Shown here: piece after piece, positions 60,001-64,000 of the stretch
Numbering within the stretch: the stretch's first letter is position 1
Layout of the letters: the number at the start of each line of letters is the position of its first letter
NCBI RefSeq assembly: GCF_030718205.1
Contig: NZ_JAUZQF010000015.1
Coordinates: 62,001-126,000 of the forward strand
Direction: 5' to 3'
From: Nonomuraea turcica
GTDB taxonomy: Bacteria; Actinomycetota; Actinomycetes; Streptosporangiales; Streptosporangiaceae
DNA length: 64,000 bases
Notes under the pieces: generated by a model
Told to the model about the DNA's origin: nothing
Database searches by the model: none
Seen by the model: only the letters and a program-made list of their open reading frames with translations
Position numbers and translations under genes: made by a program

Positions 60001-60428
60001 CCGCCGAGCGGTGCGGTGCCGGCCGCGTTGGCGTGCCTGATGGCGTCGGCGGCCCGGTCGAGGCCGGGGTTCTTGCCGTACCAGAAGCCGGTCACGCCCT
60101 CGTGGCGGCGGCCCGGCACCTGGGCGAGCATCTGGGTGCCGGCCACCGACGTGGCCGCGAGCTCCTCGTTCAGCCCCGGCTGGAACACCACGCCCGCCTC
60201 GTCCAGGTGCCGGGCCGCCCGCCCCATCTCCAGGTCCACACCTCCCAGCGGCGACCCCTGGTAACCGGTGACGAAAACCCGTGTGTCCAGCCCGCGCTCG
60301 CGGTCCAGGCGGCGCTGCTCCAGCGTCAGGCGGATCAGGGCCTGAATGCCGGAGATGAGCACCCTGCCGTCGGGTGCTGTGTACTTGTCGTCGAGCGACA
60401 CGGGGGCGGGAGTCGCGCTCGCGCTCAC
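57036..60428 (-). CDS. Indolepyruvate ferredoxin oxidoreductase (fused subunits)
   Basis: A 1130-residue 2-oxoacid:ferredoxin oxidoreductase in the fused alpha-beta-gamma arrangement. It has the thiamine diphosphate-binding segment (GIGCHAMIAL and GEGAQWIGLAPF region), a ferredoxin-like cysteine motif (VCEGCGDCGDVSTC ... CNADLSCLKGDC) and a gamma-type domain (MPGIGGTGVVTVSQIL). It converts aryl- or branched-chain 2-oxoacids to acyl-CoA plus reduced ferredoxin. GTG 60428, with GAGGAGG just upstream, is preferred to ATG 60494. It is divergent from an Lrp/AsnC regulator that probably controls it. Confidence 0.93.
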   Translation of the reverse strand: MSASATPAPVSLDDKYTAPDGRVLISGIQALIRLTLEQRRLDRERGLDTRVFVTGYQGSPLGGVDLEMGRAARHLDEAGVVFQPGLNEELAATSVAGTQMLAQVPGRRHEGVTGFWYGKNPGLDRAADAIRHANAAGTAPLGGAVAWIGDDPGCKSSTLPSSCEPMCQSLSMPLLAPGSVAEIIEFGLHAVAMSRATGLWTGLKIVADIADASATVDLGPLRAAIPVPARTAGKATPILLGPAALDAEHDILTRRLDLAREYARTHGLNRVMAGAGNTALGILASGTTYAVVLRALADLGLDAAAMDDLGVRLIRLAMPFPVDDEDLAAMTAGLDRVLVVEDKVPFLEGQVKQALYGGERVPAVVGRELLTARGTLGAEDVAKAIAACVGADRLPRPAVTVTKRRSLPLVAARTPYFCSGCPHNASTRTADGTLVGVGIGCHAMIALDGHGRGTQVGITQMGGEGAQWIGLAPFTEDRHFVQNLGDGTFHHSGSLAIRAAVAAGVSMTYKLLYNDAVAMTGGQRAEGRLDVPSLTRELAVEGVRRIVITTPEPETYRGVRLAPIASVRHRDDLAAAEQELAALDGVTVLIHDDRCAAEERRLRKRGKLPTPVEKVVVNERVCEGCGDCGDVSTCLSVQPVETEYGRKTRIHQASCNADLSCLKGDCPSFLLVEPGAPKARQAPPPLPVDPPEPVVERDDVLIRMPGIGGTGVVTVSQILQMAAHLDGLHAAGLEQTGLAQKGGPVVSDVRISPHPLAGSVRASHGRADVVIGFDLLGAASDANLAVASPEHTAAVLNTAVVPTAAMVTGRMPVPGHASAVARVESATRSVVCLDAHELAEALFGDHMPANLLLVGAAYQHGLLPVSAAAIEQAITLNRAAVEQNLAAFRWGRAAVADPEAVRQAVLPAADEPAEKLDEVVALRVADLTGYQNAAYAATYAEDVRRVSDLAVERAGEETGTEIALAYARGLHKLMAYKDEYEVARLHLDPAEQARREREFGADAVVTVLLHPPVLRAMGMKRKIKLRRSAPVLFRGLRAARMLRGTAFDVFGRARVRRVERELVGEYRELVRAALARLTPATAGTVTEIAGLPELIRGYEDIKLARVAEFRERAKTVLARLEEPVSSVEGS

Positions 60429-60587
60429 GCGTACCTCCTCCTGGCTTCGTACGTGGTGATTCCCAGCACAGCAACGTGGGCAGGACATCCGCAAGTATTA
60501 GATGAGAAGGTGCCCCAAATACGCAAACAATATGAAGCTTCCGGCTGTCTGGCTGATGTTCTTTGCGCCTGAGGAAGGGGTTCTGGC
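60429..60587. promoter_or_regulatory. Divergent promoter region, probable Lrp/AsnC sites
   Basis: The 159-bp space contains CGCAAA (60522-60527) and TTTGCG (60562-60567) as an inverted pair, and CGCAAG near 60490. A/T-rich flanks (AATACGCAAACAATATG) fit Lrp/AsnC binding. No -35/-10 pair is certain. Confidence 0.35.
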
Positions 60588-61046
60588 ATGGCTGACGTGG
60601 ACGAGATCGATCACCACGTGCTGAGGCTGCTGCGGGAGGACGGGCGCAGGACGTTCTCGGAGATGGCCGACCTGGTCGGGCTGTCGGTGGCCGCGGTCAA
60701 GCGGCGGGTGGACCGGCTGCGCGAGCTCGGTGTGATCAAGGGGTTCACCGTGCAGATCGACTACGCAAAGCTCGGGTGGGGCATCGAGGCGTTCACCGAG
60801 CTGCGCTATCCCGGCACGACGCCGGTCAGCGAGATCGTCCGCACCGCCACGGAGGTGCCGGAGGTGCAGGCGGTGTTCACGATCGCGGGGGATCCGGACG
60901 CGCTGATCCACGTACGGGTGCGCGACCTCGGCCATCTGCAGCAGGTCATCGACCGGCTGCGCCGGGCCGGGGACGTGACAGGGACGAAGACGTTGCTGGT
61001 GCTCGGGTCGTGGACCCGGGAGGCGTTGTCCAGGAGCCCTTCCTGA
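60588..61046 (+). CDS. Lrp/AsnC-family transcriptional regulator
   Basis: A 152-residue amino-acid-sensing regulator: N-terminal HTH (EIDHHVLRLLREDGRRTFSEMADLVGLSVAAVKRRVDRL) and an alpha-beta RAM sensing domain (VPEVQAVFTIAGDPDALIHVRV). GAGGAAGGGG precedes the ATG. Divergent from the indolepyruvate oxidoreductase operon, it is likely the regulator of that operon, responding to an amino acid or 2-oxoacid. Confidence 0.93.
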   Translation: MADVDEIDHHVLRLLREDGRRTFSEMADLVGLSVAAVKRRVDRLRELGVIKGFTVQIDYAKLGWGIEAFTELRYPGTTPVSEIVRTATEVPEVQAVFTIAGDPDALIHVRVRDLGHLQQVIDRLRRAGDVTGTKTLLVLGSWTREALSRSPS

Positions 61047-62171
61047 TCACTCCCGGCTCGAGAGGCAGCGGACGAGCAGGCCGATCGCGAGCAGCACCGG
61101 CACGCCGAGACCGATCAGCCACAGCGACACGCCGGTCATCGGCAGGTGCTCGTGGTCGCGTGCCGCCGGCTGTCCGGCGGGGGCGGGGCTGGGCTCGTAC
61201 GGGTCCGCGCCCGGACGCGAGCCGGTGACCGTGGCGCGCGGCTCCTTACGCGGACCGTCGCCGCCGGGCCTGGGCTCGGCGCGGTCGGCCACCGCAGGGG
61301 CCCGCCTTTCCGGTGGGGCGCGGGTGAGCGTGCGGGCAGGCGACGGGCTGGGGCTGTGGACCGCCTCGACGGCGATCGACGTGCAGGAGCGGTTGTTCCC
61401 GGTGTTCTGCTCGTGGCTCGCGGTGGAGACGGCGGCGCAGTTGTCGATCACGCCGGTGACGTCAGGGGCGGCGGCGGTGAAGACGAGCGTCCTGCTCTCG
61501 CGAGGAGCCAGCGTGCCGAGCCGGCAGTTCCCCGCGGGGCATTCGGACGGGCGACCCGTGGGCGTGGTCAGGTCGCCGTCGATGGGGTCCTCCACGGTGA
61601 CGCCCACCGCCGGAGAGGGGCCGTTGTTGCCGACCTTCACTCTGTAGGTGATGCCGGCGCCGGCCTTCACGCTGGACGGGCCGGTCGTGGCGATCTCCAC
61701 GTCGGCCATCGTCCGGGTCCGGCTGATCAGCCGCGTGGTGTCGCCCGTCGCGTTCGAGGCGGTGACGTGAACCCGGGCGACGACGTCCGTGTCGTCGGGG
61801 AGCGAAGGGTCGGTCGTGACGGGGATGTCGTAGGTCACGCTCTGTCCCGGCGGGATGGACAGGCCGGGTCCGCCGCAGGTGATGGCCTGGCCGTCAACGG
61901 AGCAGCCGTCCGGGAGGCGGCCTGGGGACGTGCCGCGGTCGAGGGTGTCGATGATCGTCACGTCCTCGGCGTCGTCACCCCCCGTGTTGGTGACGGTCAC
62001 CGCGTAGACGGACACCCCACCGGTGGTCATCGGGTCCGGGGTGACTGTTGTGGTGATCCGGAGCTCGGGTCCGGCACCGGGCAGGGAGACGGCCGCCGTG
62101 GACTGGCCGCTCCAGCCACCTCCGCCCAACGCAGCGAGCGCGACGATCGCCGCAATTCCGGGCACGCCCAT
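61047..62171 (-). CDS. LPxTG cell-wall-anchored DUF11-type surface protein
   Basis: A 374-residue secreted protein: signal segment GIAAIVALAALGGGGW, two DUF11-like immunoglobulin repeats (ITTTVTPDPMTTGGVSVYAV; VEIATTGPSSVKAGAGITYRV), a Pro/Arg-rich wall-spanning linker, and a C-terminal sortase signal LPMTG followed by a hydrophobic helix and basic tail. It should be covalently fixed to peptidoglycan. ATG 62171 with GGGGGA upstream is preferred to ATG 62252. Confidence 0.85.
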   Translation of the reverse strand: MGVPGIAAIVALAALGGGGWSGQSTAAVSLPGAGPELRITTTVTPDPMTTGGVSVYAVTVTNTGGDDAEDVTIIDTLDRGTSPGRLPDGCSVDGQAITCGGPGLSIPPGQSVTYDIPVTTDPSLPDDTDVVARVHVTASNATGDTTRLISRTRTMADVEIATTGPSSVKAGAGITYRVKVGNNGPSPAVGVTVEDPIDGDLTTPTGRPSECPAGNCRLGTLAPRESRTLVFTAAAPDVTGVIDNCAAVSTASHEQNTGNNRSCTSIAVEAVHSPSPSPARTLTRAPPERRAPAVADRAEPRPGGDGPRKEPRATVTGSRPGADPYEPSPAPAGQPAARDHEHLPMTGVSLWLIGLGVPVLLAIGLLVRCLSSRE

Positions 62172-62341
62172 TTCGTCCCCCGTACCTGGTCCACCCGGGA
62201 GCGATCCTGCTATCACACGGACGCTACGGAGAGTCGATCGCACCTGGACCATGCACGGTCATGACGAATCTTTTGCCGGCGCATTGCGCGCTGGACGAAC
62301 AACGCCGGGCACGGCGTGCTCGGCCGCGTTGTGTCGAGGGC

Positions 62342-63070
62342 ATGCCAGGTGCCGCGCGCTACGACGACGTCGCCGACTTCTACACAGCCGGCTGGACGGA
62401 CGCCGTCGACGACCCCGCAGCCGTCCGCCTGCTCGCCCTGCTGGAGCCGATCACCGGCCGCCGGGTCCTGGAGATCGCCTGCGGCCACGGCCGGATCAGC
62501 CGTGCGCTCGCCCGCAGCGGAGCCGACGTCGTGGGCGTCGACCTCTCATCAGCCCTGATCGAGAAGGCACGTGCTGCCGAACAGGCCGCCCCGCTCGGCA
62601 TCCGCTATCTCCACGCCGACGCGGCCGCATCCGACATCCCCGGCGTTGCCGGCCCGTTCGACGCCGTGGTCTGCAGCTTCGGCCTCTCCGACATCGACGA
62701 CCTCGAAGGCGCGATCGCAGGAGCCGCCCGCGTGCTCCGGCCCGGGGGCGTCTTCGCGTGCTCGATCCTGCACCCGTGCTTCCCGGGCGGCCGGGGCGTC
62801 TCGGGCTCGTGGTCCGGGGACGCGAGCTATTACGCCGAGGGCTGGTGGCGGGCCGACGGCGAGCTGTCGTCCCTGCGCCGCCAGGTCGGCGCCAACCACC
62901 GCACGCTCTCGACCTACGTCAACACCTTCCGCCGGCACGGCCTCTGGCTGGAGGAGATGGCCGAGCCCGAGCCCGCTCCTGACTGGGCGGCGCAGCGCGC
63001 CGATGCCGCCAAGTTTCCCGTGTTCCTCGTCATGAGATACGTCAAGCAGGCCGGGCCGTTGCCTTCTTGA
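62342..63070 (+). CDS. SAM-dependent methyltransferase (class I)
   Basis: A 242-residue methyltransferase with a Methyltransf_11-like core: motif I VLEIACGHGRISRALA, acidic loop VVGVDLSSALI, and post-motif LRPGGVFACSILHP. It begins with the family-like segment ARYDDVADFYTAGWTDAVDD. Target unknown. ATG 62342 gives this N-terminus; an upstream ATG at 62261 would add a long Arg-rich leader. Confidence 0.87.
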   Translation: MPGAARYDDVADFYTAGWTDAVDDPAAVRLLALLEPITGRRVLEIACGHGRISRALARSGADVVGVDLSSALIEKARAAEQAAPLGIRYLHADAAASDIPGVAGPFDAVVCSFGLSDIDDLEGAIAGAARVLRPGGVFACSILHPCFPGGRGVSGSWSGDASYYAEGWWRADGELSSLRRQVGANHRTLSTYVNTFRRHGLWLEEMAEPEPAPDWAAQRADAAKFPVFLVMRYVKQAGPLPS

Positions 63071-63082
63071 AGGGGCGGCAGG

Positions 63083-63763
63083 TCAGCCGCGTAGCTCCAC
63101 AGGTTCGCCGCCCCGCGACGGGTCGAACGGCGGCAGGTTGAATCGGTCGCGAATGGTCTGCTGGACGGTGAACTTGTCGGCCCGCGCGTCGACAGACATC
63201 ACATATTCCTTGCCCCGGAACAGCTCGATCACCGGATCGATCTTGCTGTGATAGTCGCGCAGCCGCCTGGCCAGCGCGTCCGGGCTGTCGTCCTCCCGGC
63301 TCACCAACTCCCCGCCGCACACGTCGCACCGCCCCTCGACCTCAGGCCGGTGCGCGATCAGGTTGTAGTCCATGCCGCACTGCGAGCACAGCCGCCGGGC
63401 CAGGACGCGCCGGCGCACCTCCTCGTCGGGCAGATCGAGGTGGATCACGCCGTCGATGTCGTAGCTCTCCAGGAAGAACTCCGCCTGCCGGCGGCTGCGC
63501 GGGAAACCGTCGATGACGAATCCGTAGTTCCAGTCGTGCTGGTGGAGGCGGTCCTTGACGACGTCCTCCACCAGGTCGTCCCCCACCAGTTCTCCCGCCG
63601 CGACCACGCGGCGTACCTGGGCGCCGAGCTTGGTGTGGTTCTTGACATGCCAGCGGAAGATGTCGCCGACGCTGATGTGCACCAGATCGAGGTCGGCGGC
63701 GAGCAACTTGCTCTGAGTGCCCTTGCCACTCCCCTGCACGCCCATGATCACATATTTGCGCAT
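63083..63763 (-). CDS. Adenylate kinase-family nucleoside monophosphate kinase
   Basis: A 226-residue kinase with P-loop GVQGSGKGTQ, NMP-binding region and DGFPRSRRQAEF, and a four-Cys zinc LID (CSQCGMDYN ... CDVCGGEL). It converts NMP and ATP to NDPs. It lies alone, away from ribosomal protein genes where the housekeeping adk usually sits, so it may be a second copy; the C-terminus is somewhat longer than usual. The ATG at 63763 is well placed. Confidence 0.88.
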   Translation of the reverse strand: MRKYVIMGVQGSGKGTQSKLLAADLDLVHISVGDIFRWHVKNHTKLGAQVRRVVAAGELVGDDLVEDVVKDRLHQHDWNYGFVIDGFPRSRRQAEFFLESYDIDGVIHLDLPDEEVRRRVLARRLCSQCGMDYNLIAHRPEVEGRCDVCGGELVSREDDSPDALARRLRDYHSKIDPVIELFRGKEYVMSVDARADKFTVQQTIRDRFNLPPFDPSRGGEPVELRG

Positions 63764-63941
63764 ATCTCTTCGCCTTCGCGGTCAGGTCATTCTCCGGGCA
63801 TCGTCACCTTCCCATCTGCCCTGCACGCCTGAGAAGCCGCGTGGCGTGGCACGGCACCGCGATACGTACATTTGCCGATGCCTGGCATGGCTTCGGTGCT
63901 TACTCTCAGGCCCATCGAGCGCCCTGCGAGAAGGTGGGTAC

Positions 63942-64000
63942 ATGCGTGCGCTGACCGCGTTCCTCTCGTTCCTCATCGTGTTCACGACCACCTCCCCGCC
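63942..64000 (+). CDS. Start of a secreted protein (partial)
   Basis: ATG 63942, with GAGAAGGTG about seven bases upstream, opens a frame MRALTAFLSFLIVFTTTSP that looks like a signal peptide and runs off the window. Nothing more can be said about function. Confidence 0.5.
   Translation, partial: MRALTAFLSFLIVFTTTSP

Noticed and set aside
58656..60572. 638-codon plus-strand frame over the indolepyruvate oxidoreductase gene
   Set aside because: Shadow frame with biased composition and no recognisable domain; the minus-strand gene explains the region.
1..64000. CRISPR arrays or a biosynthetic gene cluster
   Set aside because: No regularly spaced repeats were seen, and apart from one P450 no polyketide, peptide synthetase or RiPP enzymes occur.

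Overview
The window looks like chromosomal DNA from a high-GC filamentous actinomycete, probably Streptosporangiaceae (Nonomuraea/Streptosporangium-like). This rests on the very high GC with third-position GC bias, frequent GTG starts, several LacI/IclR/PaaX/Lrp regulators, Tat signals, SigE-type sigma factors and ABC sugar importers. The genus is an inference; no rRNA or complete tRNA gene is present.

Layout. (1) 1-5.9 kb: a LacI regulator, then a plus-strand cassette (1381-4271) with a MauD-like thiol-redox protein, a Tat-exported cysteine-rich protein resembling a reduced methylamine-dehydrogenase light chain, a membrane protein cut by an in-frame TGA, and a MauE-like protein. A SigE-family sigma factor and a membrane-anchored partner follow. 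(2) 5.9-24.1 kb: a polysaccharide/sugar-acid catabolic region. An IclR-ABC importer-GH16 operon lies divergent from an enolase-superfamily/DHDPS-family/SDR operon. A second ABC importer with a LacI regulator lies divergent from a beta-mannosidase, an unknown helical protein and a GH50/GH42-like hydrolase; LacI-type operators are visible in that divergent region. (3) 24.1-33.3 kb: GbsR/MarR regulator with P450, a decayed multicopper oxidase, TetR, APC permease with GPP34-like protein, a nuclease-like/lamin-tail protein, an SRPBCC protein and a GH30 enzyme. (4) 33.3-41.3 kb: a PaaX-acyl-CoA ligase-MetE-like operon divergent from a complete Liv-type ABC importer, both apparently fired from one shared inverted repeat. 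(5) 41.3-47.3 kb: a very large P-type ATPase, a tandem universal stress protein and a frameshifted MBL-fold gene.

(6) 47.3-55.9 kb is an accessory, partly decayed island. It holds a 1.56-kb IS5-family element bounded by CTAG that carries a DUF3841 gene as passenger, a broken RibD/DHFR-like gene, an acyl-CoA dehydrogenase 3' remnant, two relatives of one small protein family, two 111-bp direct repeats flanking an NLR-like NACHT-LRR NTPase (candidate phage defence), an ankyrin protein, a 3' fragment of tRNA-Ala(TGC) and the C-terminal end of a tyrosine recombinase. (7) 55.9-64 kb returns to core genes: acyl-CoA dehydrogenase with indolepyruvate ferredoxin oxidoreductase and a divergent Lrp/AsnC regulator, an LPxTG surface protein, a methyltransferase, an adenylate kinase and the start of a secreted protein.

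The best candidates for something undescribed are the MauD/MauE/light-chain-like cassette without the classical mau partners, and the NACHT-LRR gene in its repeat-flanked island. All calls are from reading the sequence; no database search was run.
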